A stretch of 64,000 nt of DNA from Dyadobacter fanqingshengii (GCF_023822005.2 NZ_CP098806.1:4834501-4898500); one strand, 5' to 3'. Positions 42,340 through 52,542 are shown, counted from the stretch's first letter. The notes: generated from the sequence alone by a model not told the origin. Made by a program: numbers and translations.

Positions 42340-43380
42340 CTATAAATTGAGCGCCCTCAGGATTTTGTCTTCGTCGAAGCCATCGATCGAAGGGAAATAA
42401 AGTTCGTATGCTTCCTTCTGTAATTTGGTGCAATAGGCCCGGTGAAAGAAATATTTTCCATATTTGATCACATAATTCAGAATAAAAAAACGGTAAGCTT
42501 CTTTCATAAACCGGACTTCGTTCACCGTGAGCGGATAAATCTGGTGGTATTCTTTCAGGAAAATCATAAATCTGTCTTCCATCAACGGCCCCAGGAGATA
42601 GCTGAAAACCGTTCTGTCACCCACATTGGAACAAACACGGGCGAAAAAATAGAAATCCATGATCCGGGAAGAAACGCGAAACCAGTCATAATCCCATCTT
42701 GAATACAATTTCAAATCATCCGTTACAGAGAAATTACCAATGTTCCAGTCTACAAAAACGGGCATTTTGTCAAAGGAGCTTACATTCAGGCGCTGAATGT
42801 TTTTCATGAAAATATCGCATTGCCTTTTCAAAAGCTGGATATAGCCGCGGTGCTCGTATTGTCCGGTGTCCGAATCCAGAATTTCCAACAAATGCTGAAT
42901 GTCTGTACGCAGATTTTTGGATGATTTTGGAATGGATTTCCCTGCCCGAAGGCAAGCCAGGTGGAATTTGGCGGTTTCACTTCCTAACTTCTTGATCTGT
43001 TCATCATTAAGTCTCTTGGGAAGCCGGTTCATAGCCCTGATCGGATTATAAAAAACGACCCATGTATCCACAAAATCCTCCTGGTAACGATATGTATAAA
43101 CCTGATTATTTTTTACGAGCGACCGGGCAAGCACATTTTCAAATGGGTAAAGCAAATTATTGGCAAGCGCCTGAATAATCCTGTGATCTTCTTTGAAATG
43201 CTCATATTTGCCAAAATAAGAGAGCTTGGCAACAACAATATCATCATTATCCAACGTCACGCGGAAAACGTGATTCGTTGATACTTTGGCACTTATATCT
43301 TCAACAAACTTAACTCCAATCGAATTATCAAACCCTGCCCAGGCCTTCCGGATAATTTCAGGATAATCTTTTAAACGCAT
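42340..43380 (-). CDS. Aminoglycoside-phosphotransferase/homoserine-kinase-like protein
   Basis: The 346-residue protein has a kinase-like fold with a C-lobe motif FVDWNIGNFSVTDDLKLYS followed by RWDYDWFRVS. These correspond to the Brenner (D...N) and DFD-like magnesium motifs of APH-type kinases. The N-lobe includes VAKLSYFGKYEHFKED, with a likely ATP-binding lysine. Substrate unknown. The HAD-type gene lies 46 nt downstream, so a shared transcript is likely. Confidence 0.75.
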   Translation of the reverse strand: MRLKDYPEIIRKAWAGFDNSIGVKFVEDISAKVSTNHVFRVTLDNDDIVVAKLSYFGKYEHFKEDHRIIQALANNLLYPFENVLARSLVKNNQVYTYRYQEDFVDTWVVFYNPIRAMNRLPKRLNDEQIKKLGSETAKFHLACLRAGKSIPKSSKNLRTDIQHLLEILDSDTGQYEHRGYIQLLKRQCDIFMKNIQRLNVSSFDKMPVFVDWNIGNFSVTDDLKLYSRWDYDWFRVSSRIMDFYFFARVCSNVGDRTVFSYLLGPLMEDRFMIFLKEYHQIYPLTVNEVRFMKEAYRFFILNYVIKYGKYFFHRAYCTKLQKEAYELYFPSIDGFDEDKILRALNL

Positions 43381-43443
43381 TTATAATTTATTTGGGCACT
43401 GCAAAATGTTGATGTTAGGTTCTTTAAAAGCTCCATTTACTGT

Positions 43444-43451
43444 CAAAGTTA
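43444..43451 (-). promoter_or_regulatory. Predicted -7 element of the kinase-like gene
   Basis: TAACTTTG on the minus strand matches TAnnTTTG exactly, about 60 nt before the start codon. The -33 element is not clear. Confidence 0.4.
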
Positions 43452-43501
43452 GCAACTTCGCGGGAGCGGACACGAGGCATATATCGAAACTTTGAATAAT
43501 T

Positions 43502-44503
43502 TTGCGGGTCAATTTTACCTTATACATTTTGTTTTTCTACTTCTCTCGCTTCCTGGTACGACTAGCGCTGCCCATTTACTTGAAAAAGCTTTGTGTAAAA
43601 GGCTTCGATAAGCTGCACAAAGGGCCGGTCCTTTTAGCTTCCAATCATTCAGGTTCGTTTTTTGATGCTGTCGTGATTGGCTCCATCATCAGGCAGCCCA
43701 TTTTTACGCTCACCCGTGGCGATGTTTTCAAGAAAAAAGCGGCAGCATTCTGGCTCCGGCAGATCAAGCTTATTCCGGTGTTCCGAGGTTCGGAGGGGCG
43801 GCAATATGTTAAAAATCATGATGTCACTGTTCAGGAAGGTTATGAGGCCATGAAAGGCGGCGGCGCTGTGATCATATTTTCAGAGGGCATTTGCGTGAAT
43901 GAATGGCGGTTGCGTCCGCTTGGAAAAGGAACCGCAAGAATGGCTTACCACACCTGGTATGGCGATAATGCGCTGAAAAACATGGGCGTTGTCCCTACGG
44001 GGGTTAACTACGAACATTTTCGTGGACCAGGAAAAAGAGTTTCTCTGCGCTTTGGAGACGCTATTTTAATCAATGATATAAAAACAGATCCGTTGGAATA
44101 CGAGAGATGGCTGCGTGAGTTCAATGAAATTTTAGAGCGGAAAATGAGTGCAGAAGTCTGGTCAATTCCAGCTGAGCTATCAAAGGAGGAAAAGGTGGCA
44201 AACCTGAATGCATTATTTGCAGACTGTACAGTTCCGGCGAAAGGGAATGCATTTCAAAATGCCCTCGGCTGGATAGGGCGGACGATTCACCGCCCGTTTT
44301 ATAATTTTTTGGAAAGAAAAACGGCCAAACTTACAGCAAGATCTGTTTTTTACGATTCAGTTCTGTTTGGAATGTTGATGTATTTATATCCCTTAGCCGT
44401 CGTTTTGCTGTCGCTCATTATCGGCGCACTTGTTGGTTGGCAAGCCGGATTAGCATTGTTTTTCGCGCTGCCGATTCTGGCCTGGTTCGGAAGCCATTAT
44501 TAA
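43502..44503 (+). CDS. 1-acyl-sn-glycerol-3-phosphate acyltransferase-like (PlsC) protein
   Basis: The 333-residue protein has the PlsC motifs: NHSGSFFD (the HX4D catalytic pair), PVFRGSEG and IIFSEGICVNEWRLRPLGKG. A C-terminal hydrophobic region (LFGMLMYLYPLAVVLLSLII) suggests a membrane anchor. It acylates lysophosphatidate or a related acceptor. No ATG is available near the N-terminus: the start is probably TTG at 43502 or 43529. A TAATTTTG promoter-like box overlaps the first of these. Its stop overlaps the convergent VOC gene. Confidence 0.85.
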   Translation: MRVNFTLYILFFYFSRFLVRLALPIYLKKLCVKGFDKLHKGPVLLASNHSGSFFDAVVIGSIIRQPIFTLTRGDVFKKKAAAFWLRQIKLIPVFRGSEGRQYVKNHDVTVQEGYEAMKGGGAVIIFSEGICVNEWRLRPLGKGTARMAYHTWYGDNALKNMGVVPTGVNYEHFRGPGKRVSLRFGDAILINDIKTDPLEYERWLREFNEILERKMSAEVWSIPAELSKEEKVANLNALFADCTVPAKGNAFQNALGWIGRTIHRPFYNFLERKTAKLTARSVFYDSVLFGMLMYLYPLAVVLLSLIIGALVGWQAGLALFFALPILAWFGSHY

Positions 44504-45555
44504 TCCTTCACACGACTCAAACCCATTAGTTTAAGCATCCAGTCGGGCAGCGGCTTTTGATCTTTCCTTTTCTGAATATCCAGGAACCAGCCAATTTTCT
44601 TCAAGATCGGCAGTTTATGTGTTTCTACAAGTTCGATCAATGTGCCGTCCGGATCTTCGAGATAGGCAAAACGGCCTGCTGCCGATTCCATGCCGAATGA
44701 TCTTTCGCTGTCAATGGTGAATAGATATCCCTGGGATTGAAGTTTGGATTTCAATGTGTCCATATCAATTGTGTCAAAGCACAAATGGATAAAGCCACAA
44801 TCACCCCAGAACCGGTTTTCAAATATTTTCTTAGGCGTGCGGTCGAGCGCTTGTACGAGCTCGATTTGAACATTGCCCAGCAAACGGCTGAATGCGCCGT
44901 GAGGCGTGAATGTTTTTCTCAATAATACCCTTCTAAAACGCTGCCCCTTAATCGAAGCCGGAATGTCCTCAAATACACCCGATTGATCGTAAACAACTTC
45001 CAGCGGTTGAAGCAGATTTTCATAGAAAACCAGAGATTCGTCCATGTTTGAAACCCCCACAACAACGCCTGCAACGCCCCCAACCGGTTTTCCGGTTTTT
45101 TGAAACCAGGTTTCATCACTCGTAATCTGAAATGTATTTCCATAAGGATCACTAGCCCAAAATCCCTCGCCTTCCGGCAAAGCAACCAATGGTCCAACCG
45201 CTTCTTTGGACTGACTTTTCAACCATTCATGCGCTTTTCTCACATCCGGCGCTTTGAAACGAACTGCATTAATGCCCAGGTCGCCAATCTCAACCTTGAA
45301 ATTGGCAGGTTGGGATTTTCTGCTCGTAAATGACCAGATTTCCAATCCGCCTCCTCCTGCCAGATTAATGGCTAAAACAGCGTGTCTTTGGTGCACCTGT
45401 CCGCCTGTATAAGGCGTCATCAGTGGTGCTTCGGCCTTTTCATCAAACACCGGAACGTCAAAACCGAGCATCTTGCGATACCATTTCCATGCGTCGGGCA
45501 CGTTTTGAACACCAATTCCTACCTGTTGAATTCCTGAAATCAGCGGAGCACTCAT
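44500..45555 (-). CDS. VOC-family protein with two glyoxalase-like domains
   Basis: The 351-residue protein has two glyoxalase/bleomycin-resistance-type modules: one at about 1-125 (GIQQVGIGVQNVPDAWKWYR ... GFWASDPYGNTFQIT) and one at about 140-315 (VAGVVVGVSNMDESLVFYEN ... FAYLEDPDGTLIELVETH). The metal ligands (His/Glu in each) are partly visible, e.g. the final glutamate in LIELVE. It is a likely dioxygenase or isomerase of unknown substrate. Its 3' end overlaps the acyltransferase 3' end by 4 nt. Confidence 0.88.
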   Translation of the reverse strand: MSAPLISGIQQVGIGVQNVPDAWKWYRKMLGFDVPVFDEKAEAPLMTPYTGGQVHQRHAVLAINLAGGGGLEIWSFTSRKSQPANFKVEIGDLGINAVRFKAPDVRKAHEWLKSQSKEAVGPLVALPEGEGFWASDPYGNTFQITSDETWFQKTGKPVGGVAGVVVGVSNMDESLVFYENLLQPLEVVYDQSGVFEDIPASIKGQRFRRVLLRKTFTPHGAFSRLLGNVQIELVQALDRTPKKIFENRFWGDCGFIHLCFDTIDMDTLKSKLQSQGYLFTIDSERSFGMESAAGRFAYLEDPDGTLIELVETHKLPILKKIGWFLDIQKRKDQKPLPDWMLKLMGLSRVKD

Positions 45556-45849
45556 TCGTTAAAATTATGATTGGTTAAAGGCTTAATATTTAGATTCCGG
45601 GGTTAAGCGGACGGCAATTTTACAAAATAAAACGCAAACGAGGCAGCGCAACATGCAATTGTGGCGAAAATGTGGAGTTGTTGAAAATTTTCTTGGAATA
45701 CAAAACTTAAATGATTACAAGGGAAACATAATAATTCATATCTTTAAAAGAGATTTCCAGAATATTATTTCTAAAAACCTGGATATCAACGCATCCATTA
45801 TGGTGCATTCATCGTATGTGTTACGAGCGCTGTCTCACAAAATAGTAGA

Positions 45850-46884
45850 ATGAACGAGTCTGTTGTTATTGCCCCAATTAGTGAAAGTTTAAGTGGATTT
45901 TTAAGTTCGTCCGAGTATTCCAAAGTATTTTTAATCACGGATAATAATACCAAAAAGCATTGTTATCCTTATTTAAAGGCGATTTTACCGGGACACAGCA
46001 TTGTAAATGTCCCCAGCGGAGAATCGAATAAATTGTTGTCGACCTGTGAAAAAATCTGGGATGCGATGACAAAAGAGGCTTTGGACCGGCACGCCTTGGT
46101 CATCAATGTTGGAGGCGGTGTAATTGGGGATATGGGTGGTTTTTGTGCGGCAGTTTACAAGCGTGGAATAGATTTTATACAAGTGCCGACGACTTTGCTT
46201 TCCCAGGTGGATGCAAGTGTTGGGGGTAAATTAGGGATTGATTTTCAGGGTTTTAAAAATCATTTGGGTGTGTTTACTATGCCCAAAAGAGTGCTGATCG
46301 ACCCTGTTTTTTTGCAGACGTTGCCGGAAAGGGAAATCCGATCCGGGTTTGCAGAGATCATAAAACATTGTCTGATCGCGGATGCGGCAAAATGGGAGGA
46401 GATCAGACAAAAAGACTTTGAAGAACAAAACTGGACAGATCTGATTGCACATTCGGTAAAGATAAAGCAAGTGGTTGTGGATCAGGATCCTACGGAAAAG
46501 GGACTGCGTAAAATATTGAATTTTGGACACACACTCGGGCATGCGGTGGAAACCTGTTTTCTAAACAAGCCTGCAAAAGAAAGATTGTTTCACGGAGAAG
46601 CAATTGCAGTTGGGATGATCATGGAAAGTTATCTTTCTTTCTCTCGGAAAATGATCGACCAGCGGACGCTTACCGATATTGAGGAGTTTCTTTTCGCCAC
46701 ATATGGTAAAGTGAACATGAAAGCGGAAGATATTGAAGAAATCATAGCCCTGACGCGTCAGGACAAAAAAAATAAAGAAAAGGAAGTGCGGTTTTCGTTG
46801 CTAAAAGGAGCAGGGCAATGTGCGTTTGATATAGTGGTTTCTGCTTCTGAAATGCGTAAATCAATAGCTTATTATTTGGGATAA
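45850..46884 (+). CDS. aroB: 3-dehydroquinate synthase
   Basis: AroB converts DAHP to 3-dehydroquinate, the second step of the shikimate pathway. The 344-residue protein has the NAD/metal regions NVGGGVIGDMGGFCAAVYKR, QVPTTLLSQVDASVGGKLGI, the zinc ligands in EIIKHCL, RKILNFGHTLGHAVE and LFHGEAIAVGM. The N-terminal domain is slightly short but complete. The 294 nt upstream show no second gene that I can support. No other shikimate gene is adjacent. Confidence 0.96.
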   Translation: MNESVVIAPISESLSGFLSSSEYSKVFLITDNNTKKHCYPYLKAILPGHSIVNVPSGESNKLLSTCEKIWDAMTKEALDRHALVINVGGGVIGDMGGFCAAVYKRGIDFIQVPTTLLSQVDASVGGKLGIDFQGFKNHLGVFTMPKRVLIDPVFLQTLPEREIRSGFAEIIKHCLIADAAKWEEIRQKDFEEQNWTDLIAHSVKIKQVVVDQDPTEKGLRKILNFGHTLGHAVETCFLNKPAKERLFHGEAIAVGMIMESYLSFSRKMIDQRTLTDIEEFLFATYGKVNMKAEDIEEIIALTRQDKKNKEKEVRFSLLKGAGQCAFDIVVSASEMRKSIAYYLG

Positions 46885-46979
46885 TTTTAAAAGATTCTAG
46901 CGTAAGTTATTGGTTTTGATGGATTTGTATAAATACATTATTGATATATATTATTCATAACCTGACAAATTAAATGCTT

Positions 46980-47549
46980 ATGCTAAGGTCAATTTTTACT
47001 TATGCCGCTTTACTTCTGATTATTATTATCGCGGGCTGTTCCAGTGGTCGAAAGGTGTTCGTGGAGCACGACTACAGTTACGAAACCAATTTCAAGGATT
47101 ATTCTTCCTATACTTTTCTGGAATGTGAGCGCGACACCAACAATCTCTGCACCGAGATTTACGAGGCGATCCGCCGTCAAATGCAAGTGAGAGGCTACAA
47201 GCTCACAGCTGAAAAACCCACATTACTCGTTAATTACGGTATTTTTTACGATAACCTGCGTTATCAGGGATATATGCAGCCGGTTATTAAAAACTGGGTG
47301 GATACTGAAAACGATGGTTTCCGATATGAACCTATCAAATATGCCTTAGATAAAGGAACGCTCATCGTTTCACTCATCGATGCCGAAAGCGATCAGGTTG
47401 TCTGGAGAGGTTACGCGTCGGGAATCTTCAAGGGTGTTGAGAACTCCAATAACCATTATAGAAGTGTAGTAAGAAGGATTTTTGACCAATATCCGCTCTT
47501 CGCGAAGGGTTATGATCCGAGGAGATATAGCGAGGCAGTAGGGCGGTAA
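46980..47549 (+). CDS. DUF4136-type lipoprotein
   Basis: The 189-residue protein has a lipobox with Cys20 (LLLIIIIAGCSSGRK) and a DUF4136-like domain: YSYETNFKDYSSYTFL, IRRQMQVRGYKLTAEKPTLLV, then ESDQVVWRGYASGIFKG. It is an envelope lipoprotein of unknown function. ATG codons at 46974 and 46980 both fit. It follows aroB with 95 nt between and is convergent with mraY. Confidence 0.85.
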   Translation: MLRSIFTYAALLLIIIIAGCSSGRKVFVEHDYSYETNFKDYSSYTFLECERDTNNLCTEIYEAIRRQMQVRGYKLTAEKPTLLVNYGIFYDNLRYQGYMQPVIKNWVDTENDGFRYEPIKYALDKGTLIVSLIDAESDQVVWRGYASGIFKGVENSNNHYRSVVRRIFDQYPLFAKGYDPRRYSEAVGR

Positions 47550-47560
47550 CTTTGCTTTGT

Positions 47561-47594
47561 CACACTGAGCGTCACTTACTTTGTCACGCTCAGT
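47561..47594. repeat. Palindromic repeat between the DUF4136 gene and mraY
   Basis: ACTGAGCGT (47564-47572) pairs with ACGCTCAGT (47586-47594), and TTTGTCAC occurs on both sides. Short palindromes around ACTGAGCG with TTTGTCAC flanks are common intergenic repeats in Bacteroidota genomes. It may act as a convergent terminator, but there is no long T tract. Confidence 0.6.
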
Positions 47595-47612
47595 TTGACA
47601 GAATCTTGTATT

Positions 47613-48827
47613 TTACCTTAGCTTCAAAGTAGCCAGCGTCAAAATCGCCAGGATAATCCCGACAATCCAAAAACGAGTTACGATCTTCGATTCGTGAATG
47701 CCTTTTTTCTGGTAATGATGGTGCAATGGCGACATTAAGAGGACTCGTCGGCCTTCGCCGTATTTCCGTTTGGTATATTTAAAATAGCTGACTTGGACGA
47801 TTACGGACAAGTTTTCTGCAATAAAAATCCCACACATGAAGGGGATAAGCCATTCTTTACGAATCGCCAGTGCGATAACGGCTATCACCCCACCCAGCAT
47901 CAAGCTTCCTGTGTCGCCCATGAAAACCTGGGCGGGATAAGCATTATACCAGAGAAACCCGACGCAGGCGCCTATAAATGCAGCGCAAAATATCACGAGC
48001 TCTCCGGAGTTTGGAATGTACATGATGTTCAGATACTGCGAGAACTTGGTATTTCCTGATAAGTATGCCAAAACGCCCAATGTGAGCGCAATGATCCCTG
48101 AAACACCTGCTGCAAGACCATCGATTCCATCCGTAATGTTGGCCCCGTTGGAAACGGCGGTAATAATGAAAATGGCAATGATGGTGTAAATGACCCAGGT
48201 GTATTCTTCTGGTAACCAGCCGAATAGTAATGCTTTATAATCAAATTCGTTGTTTTTAATGAATGGGATTGTAGTTACAGTCGGGTGGATAATGTCGCGG
48301 TAACGCTGGATTTCTCCCAAATTAGAGCTTAGTAATGGCTGCTCATAGATCCTGATCCTTACATTGTCATTAAACGAAAGCGTAAGACCTACGATCACGC
48401 CCAATCCCACTTGTCCTACGATCTTAAATCGCCCGTGAAGGCCGTCTTTGTTGTTTTTGAATTTTTTCAGATAGTCATCGACAAACCCAATCAGTCCTGT
48501 CCAGAGCGCAGTAATAATGAGGAGGACAATGTAAACATTACTCAGTTTCGCGAAAAGCAGCACGGGAATGAGCAGTGAGGCCAGAATAATAAAACCGCCC
48601 ATTGTTGGCGTTCCAGCCTTTTCCATCTGGCCAGCCAATCCCAAATCCCGGATCGTCTCGCCCATTTGCTTTTTCCTCAGGTAATTAATGATCGTTTTTC
48701 CGTAAGTCGCTGCGATAAACAGGGACAAGACCGTGGAGCCCAGCGCCCTGAAAGAAATGTATTGGAAAACGCCCGCTCCCGGGATATTAAAGTGCTTGTC
48801 GAGATATTCGAAGAAGTAATAGAGCAT
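47613..48827 (-). CDS. mraY: Phospho-N-acetylmuramoyl-pentapeptide transferase
   Basis: MraY transfers phospho-MurNAc-pentapeptide to undecaprenyl phosphate to make lipid I at the inner membrane. The 404-residue protein has about ten transmembrane segments and the motifs [57 protein letters not shown] and the loop [21 protein letters not shown] use the ATG at 48825-48827 ([11 protein letters not shown]), the usual Bacteroidota start; the frame is open further. It closes the dcw segment in this window: no murD follows. Confidence 0.96.
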   Translation of the reverse strand: MLYYFFEYLDKHFNIPGAGVFQYISFRALGSTVLSLFIAATYGKTIINYLRKKQMGETIRDLGLAGQMEKAGTPTMGGFIILASLLIPVLLFAKLSNVYIVLLIITALWTGLIGFVDDYLKKFKNNKDGLHGRFKIVGQVGLGVIVGLTLSFNDNVRIRIYEQPLLSSNLGEIQRYRDIIHPTVTTIPFIKNNEFDYKALLFGWLPEEYTWVIYTIIAIFIITAVSNGANITDGIDGLAAGVSGIIALTLGVLAYLSGNTKFSQYLNIMYIPNSGELVIFCAAFIGACVGFLWYNAYPAQVFMGDTGSLMLGGVIAVIALAIRKEWLIPFMCGIFIAENLSVIVQVSYFKYTKRKYGEGRRVLLMSPLHHHYQKKGIHESKIVTRFWIVGIILAILTLATLKLR

Positions 48828-48911
48828 GAATAATGTATTGGGGATGACTTTGCAAAGTTGCTTCTTTTCAAAGACTACGCAAAAAGGCAATTGGGATTTT
48901 TACCTCCGATA

Positions 48912-50390
48912 TCAGGAATTACGTTTTGCAAAAGCTTCCAGCAAAACCTCCTTGTCGTCGAAATGATGCTTTACGCCCTTAATTTCCTGATAATTTTCAT
49001 GGCCCTTCCCGGCAATTAAAATAATGTCTTCGGGATTCGCTTCTTCAAAAGCCCTGTTAATGGCCTCATGCCGATCCTCAATGACAGAAGTTTTTTTGTA
49101 ATCCAATGGCGGAACGCCTTTCCGCATTTGTTCCAAAATATCCATAGGATCCTCGTAACGCGGATTATCGGACGTAAGAATAACGCGGTTGCTGAATTTG
49201 CAAGCAATAGCAGCCATTTTCGGGCGTTTCTCGGCATCCCGGTTTCCCCCGCAACCCACAACCGTGATCACCTTCTCATTGCCGCTCCGTAGGTGATTAA
49301 TCGTTTCCAAGACATTCTCCAGAGCATCAGGTGTATGCGCGTAATCCACAATGCCGACAATGTTATCAACAGAATGAAACTGCTCAAAACGCCCCGGAGG
49401 GCTTTTCAAATTGGAAAGTTCGGTAAGAACCGATTCCGGCTTTTCACCTAAAAGAACTGCCGCACCATAAACGGAAAGCAAATTATAAGCATTAAACCGC
49501 CCAATCACCCGAAACCACACGTCCTGCATATTGATATCCATATGCATCCCAGCCAGCGTATCGGAAATTATTTTTCCTTTAAAAGTCGCTAATGTCTGCA
49601 GAGAATAGGTTTCGATTTTGGCTTTTGTATTCTGGACCATGACAGCGCCACGGCGATCATCCAGATTAACGAGCGCGAAAGCTGTTTTCGGAAGCTGGTC
49701 GAAGAATCCTTTTTTTGCTTTGATGTAATTCTCAAATGTTTTGTGGAAGTCGAGATGATCGTGGGTAATGTTGGTAAATATGCCTCCTGCGAAATGCAGA
49801 CCGGTAATCCGGTGTTGCGCGACGGCATGCGAGCTCACTTCCATGAACACGTGGCTGCAATTCTTTTTCTGCATTTGGGACAACAGCTGGTTCAAAGCAA
49901 CCGCATCCGGCGTGGTGTGTGTGGAAGGGATCACTTCGTCCTCAACCTGGTTTTGAACAGTGGAAATCAGGCCGCAGCGATAGCCCAATGCCCGGAAAAG
50001 CTGAAACAAGAATGTGGCAACAGATGTTTTGCCATTTGTGCCCGTTACACCCACCAATGTGAGCTTTTGGGAAGGATTTTCATAAAATGCCGCGGCTATC
50101 AGCCCCATCGCTTCCGCCGAATCCGCAACCTGAATATAAGTAACATTTTCATTCAGGCTTTCCGGAAGCTCTTCGCAAAGAATGGCAGTTGCGCCAAGCT
50201 CGGTCGCAGTGCTTATATATTGATGTCCATCGGTTTGTGTTCCCCTGAGGGCTACAAACAAACTTCCGGGCAAAACTTTCCTGGAATCCAGGATAATGCT
50301 TTTAATTATTACTATGTCAGAGCCGGTAACATTGGCCCCGGCTACGCCAATCAGGATATCGCTTAAAATTTTCTCTGGGGTGCTCTCCAT
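48912..50390 (-). CDS. murE: UDP-N-acetylmuramoyl-tripeptide synthetase
   Basis: MurE adds the third amino acid of the peptide stem. The 492-residue protein has the N-terminal domain with RKVLPGSLFVALRGTQTDGH, the ATP loop VTGTNGKTSVATFL, and the C-terminal motif LTSDNPRYEDP. The DNPR form of that motif is the meso-diaminopimelate-specific one. It ends 84 nt before mraY, and starts 7 nt after ftsI. Confidence 0.96.
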   Translation of the reverse strand: MESTPEKILSDILIGVAGANVTGSDIVIIKSIILDSRKVLPGSLFVALRGTQTDGHQYISTATELGATAILCEELPESLNENVTYIQVADSAEAMGLIAAAFYENPSQKLTLVGVTGTNGKTSVATFLFQLFRALGYRCGLISTVQNQVEDEVIPSTHTTPDAVALNQLLSQMQKKNCSHVFMEVSSHAVAQHRITGLHFAGGIFTNITHDHLDFHKTFENYIKAKKGFFDQLPKTAFALVNLDDRRGAVMVQNTKAKIETYSLQTLATFKGKIISDTLAGMHMDINMQDVWFRVIGRFNAYNLLSVYGAAVLLGEKPESVLTELSNLKSPPGRFEQFHSVDNIVGIVDYAHTPDALENVLETINHLRSGNEKVITVVGCGGNRDAEKRPKMAAIACKFSNRVILTSDNPRYEDPMDILEQMRKGVPPLDYKKTSVIEDRHEAINRAFEEANPEDIILIAGKGHENYQEIKGVKHHFDDKEVLLEAFAKRNS

Positions 50391-50397
50391 GCAGGAA

Positions 50398-52542
50398 TTA
50401 CTGTAATGTTAATAGGATCGTTTTGTTGCCCGCGGCATTGGTTCCGGGCGGCAATGATTGTTCTACTACTTTGCCCGAACCTTTAAATGTGACATTGAAT
50501 CCTTTATTTTCCAAAATATACAAAGCATCACGCATGGCCAGCCCTTGCAGATCGGGCACGTCTTTCGAATCCATACTGCGTGATTGCCAGTTGGTCTTTC
50601 CCTTTTTTAATAGTGACCCGGCAGCATATTCAGCATTTCCCGGCACAGGCGTTAGTTTTAGCTCCTTGCTGATAATTTGCATATCAGCTGATCTGCCTGC
50701 CCATTTCACATCCTTTGATTCTTCGGGCAATGAGTCTTTAATGGGTTTTTGAATGCTCACATCGTAAGCGTAAATGCGATCGGCCACTTCCTTGAAAACC
50801 GGCGCTGCAACGCTCCCAGCATATAGTGTATAATTCGCACCCTCACCCTGAGGCGTGTCGATGATCACAATCGCGCTGTATTTGGGCTTATCGGCTGGGA
50901 AATAGCCAGCGAACGAAGTGTAATATTTTCCGGGCGTATAAATGCCGTTGATCAGTTTCTGTGCAGTTCCTGTTTTCCCGGCTATCTGATACAGTTCAGA
51001 ACTAATGTTCTTGGCGGAACCAGCTTTCACGACGCCTTCGAGCATTTTCTTCACTTTTTTAATGGTCTCGGGAGAGGCAATCGGCTTGTCTTCGACATAC
51101 GGCGGGATTTTATCCTCAACACCTTCGGCATTCCTGATCTCACGAACGATCATCGGGCGAACCCAGTAACCGTCATTCGCAACAGCATTATAAAGCGCCA
51201 GCGTTTGCAGCGGAGTCATGACCATTTCGTAGCCGTAAGACATAAAGGTTAATGAATAGGCGCTCCATTGTTTAGACGTGCGATCTTTAATGTAAGGAGG
51301 CTTTTCGCCTTTCATATGAATGCCCGTCGGCGTGGTCAGGTGGAATTTTTTCAAATAGGAAAGATAAGCATCCGGTTTTGAGAAGAAATAGCGCTGCATC
51401 AGCAGATGAACACCAATGTTGGATGATTTTTCAAAAACCTGTGTGGCGGTCAAAACACCGTGACCACCTCTTTTGGAATCATTGATGGACGTCCCACGAA
51501 AACGTACCGAGCCGGCACCTGTGTTTACAGTAATCTCGTCGGGGTTCATCTTCGTTTCTTCCAAAAGCGCCATCATAGTCGGCAACTTGAATGTGGAACC
51601 AGGATCTGCTCCGCCTGCAACGGCGTAGTTAAAAACTTCTTCGTATTTGCCTTCTCCGCGTTTGGTCAAATTGGCCATCGCACGAATTTCGCCCGTTGCC
51701 ACTTCCATAATGATCACGCAACCGTAATTGGCTCTGCTTTCGATGAGTTTTCTGCGCAAAGCAATTTCTGCGCGGTCCTGAAAGTTCATATCCAATGTGG
51801 TGTAAATGTCCCTTCCGGCTTCCGGCTGCACATTCAGCGCGTCGCCCACCGGAATTTTCATCCCGCCTTCCACCAATTCAACCCAGCCTATGCCGGCTTT
51901 TCCTTCCAGATTTTTATCAAAGCTCGATTCAAGACCAATGTAGCCACGTCCGCTTTTTGGATCGATGCCGCCAATGGTCCTGTCGGCCATAGGACTAAAT
52001 GGTTTATAGCGTTTATAAATCGTTTCGAATTTACCCCCACCACCTTTTCTGTTTTTTACAAAAAATGGCCATTTCTTAACCTTTTCGCGATCCAGATGGC
52101 TGATCTGGCGGGATTTAAGCCTTAAATATCTTTTGTTTTTACTCACCCGATAGCGCATGATCTTATTCTTGTAACCTGCCGCAGTGTTTTCTCCAAAGCT
52201 CTTGGCAAGCAAAGAAGCGAGCTCGTCAATGTTGTTTTTGAAATAAGCCGAATCCGCCACTTTGGTGTCGAGGCCAACATAATAATAGGGCAGAGAAGTA
52301 GCCAGTAGCCGGTCGTCATTGGAATAAATGTTCCCGCGCATGGCCGGGATTGTGTCAATTTTCAGGTCATTTTTGGCAGAATATTCCGCCCAGGTTTTGC
52401 CTTTGAATTCGTCGTAATACTGCACGCGGATGAGCTTGCCAAAAACCGCAATAGCCAGTAAAAACAAAAGCCAGCCCACCGTCCGGGCCCGGGCAATCAG
52501 CGCTTTCTTATTGTTCTGACCGCTTTCAACGTCGTTCTTCAT
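50398..52542 (-). CDS. ftsI: Penicillin-binding protein 3 (FtsI) with PASTA domain
   Basis: FtsI is the division transpeptidase. The 714-residue protein has an N-terminal membrane helix (VGWLLFLLAIAVFGKLI), the pedestal region beginning RGNIYSNDDRLLATSLPYYY, and a transpeptidase domain with SxxK in GADPGSTFKLPTM, SSN in FEKSSNIGVH and KTG in IAGKTGTAQK. A C-terminal PASTA-like domain (VPDLQGLAMRDALYILENKG) follows, typical for Bacteroidota FtsI. It is co-transcribed with the FtsL-like gene upstream and murE downstream. Confidence 0.95.
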   Translation of the reverse strand: MKNDVESGQNNKKALIARARTVGWLLFLLAIAVFGKLIRVQYYDEFKGKTWAEYSAKNDLKIDTIPAMRGNIYSNDDRLLATSLPYYYVGLDTKVADSAYFKNNIDELASLLAKSFGENTAAGYKNKIMRYRVSKNKRYLRLKSRQISHLDREKVKKWPFFVKNRKGGGGKFETIYKRYKPFSPMADRTIGGIDPKSGRGYIGLESSFDKNLEGKAGIGWVELVEGGMKIPVGDALNVQPEAGRDIYTTLDMNFQDRAEIALRRKLIESRANYGCVIIMEVATGEIRAMANLTKRGEGKYEEVFNYAVAGGADPGSTFKLPTMMALLEETKMNPDEITVNTGAGSVRFRGTSINDSKRGGHGVLTATQVFEKSSNIGVHLLMQRYFFSKPDAYLSYLKKFHLTTPTGIHMKGEKPPYIKDRTSKQWSAYSLTFMSYGYEMVMTPLQTLALYNAVANDGYWVRPMIVREIRNAEGVEDKIPPYVEDKPIASPETIKKVKKMLEGVVKAGSAKNISSELYQIAGKTGTAQKLINGIYTPGKYYTSFAGYFPADKPKYSAIVIIDTPQGEGANYTLYAGSVAAPVFKEVADRIYAYDVSIQKPIKDSLPEESKDVKWAGRSADMQIISKELKLTPVPGNAEYAAGSLLKKGKTNWQSRSMDSKDVPDLQGLAMRDALYILENKGFNVTFKGSGKVVEQSLPPGTNAAGNKTILLTLQ

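Noticed and set aside
45653..45853. 66-residue frame upstream of aroB
   Set aside because: Low-complexity Ile/Asn composition without domain, signal or start context; it runs 4 nt into aroB. More likely non-coding leader sequence.
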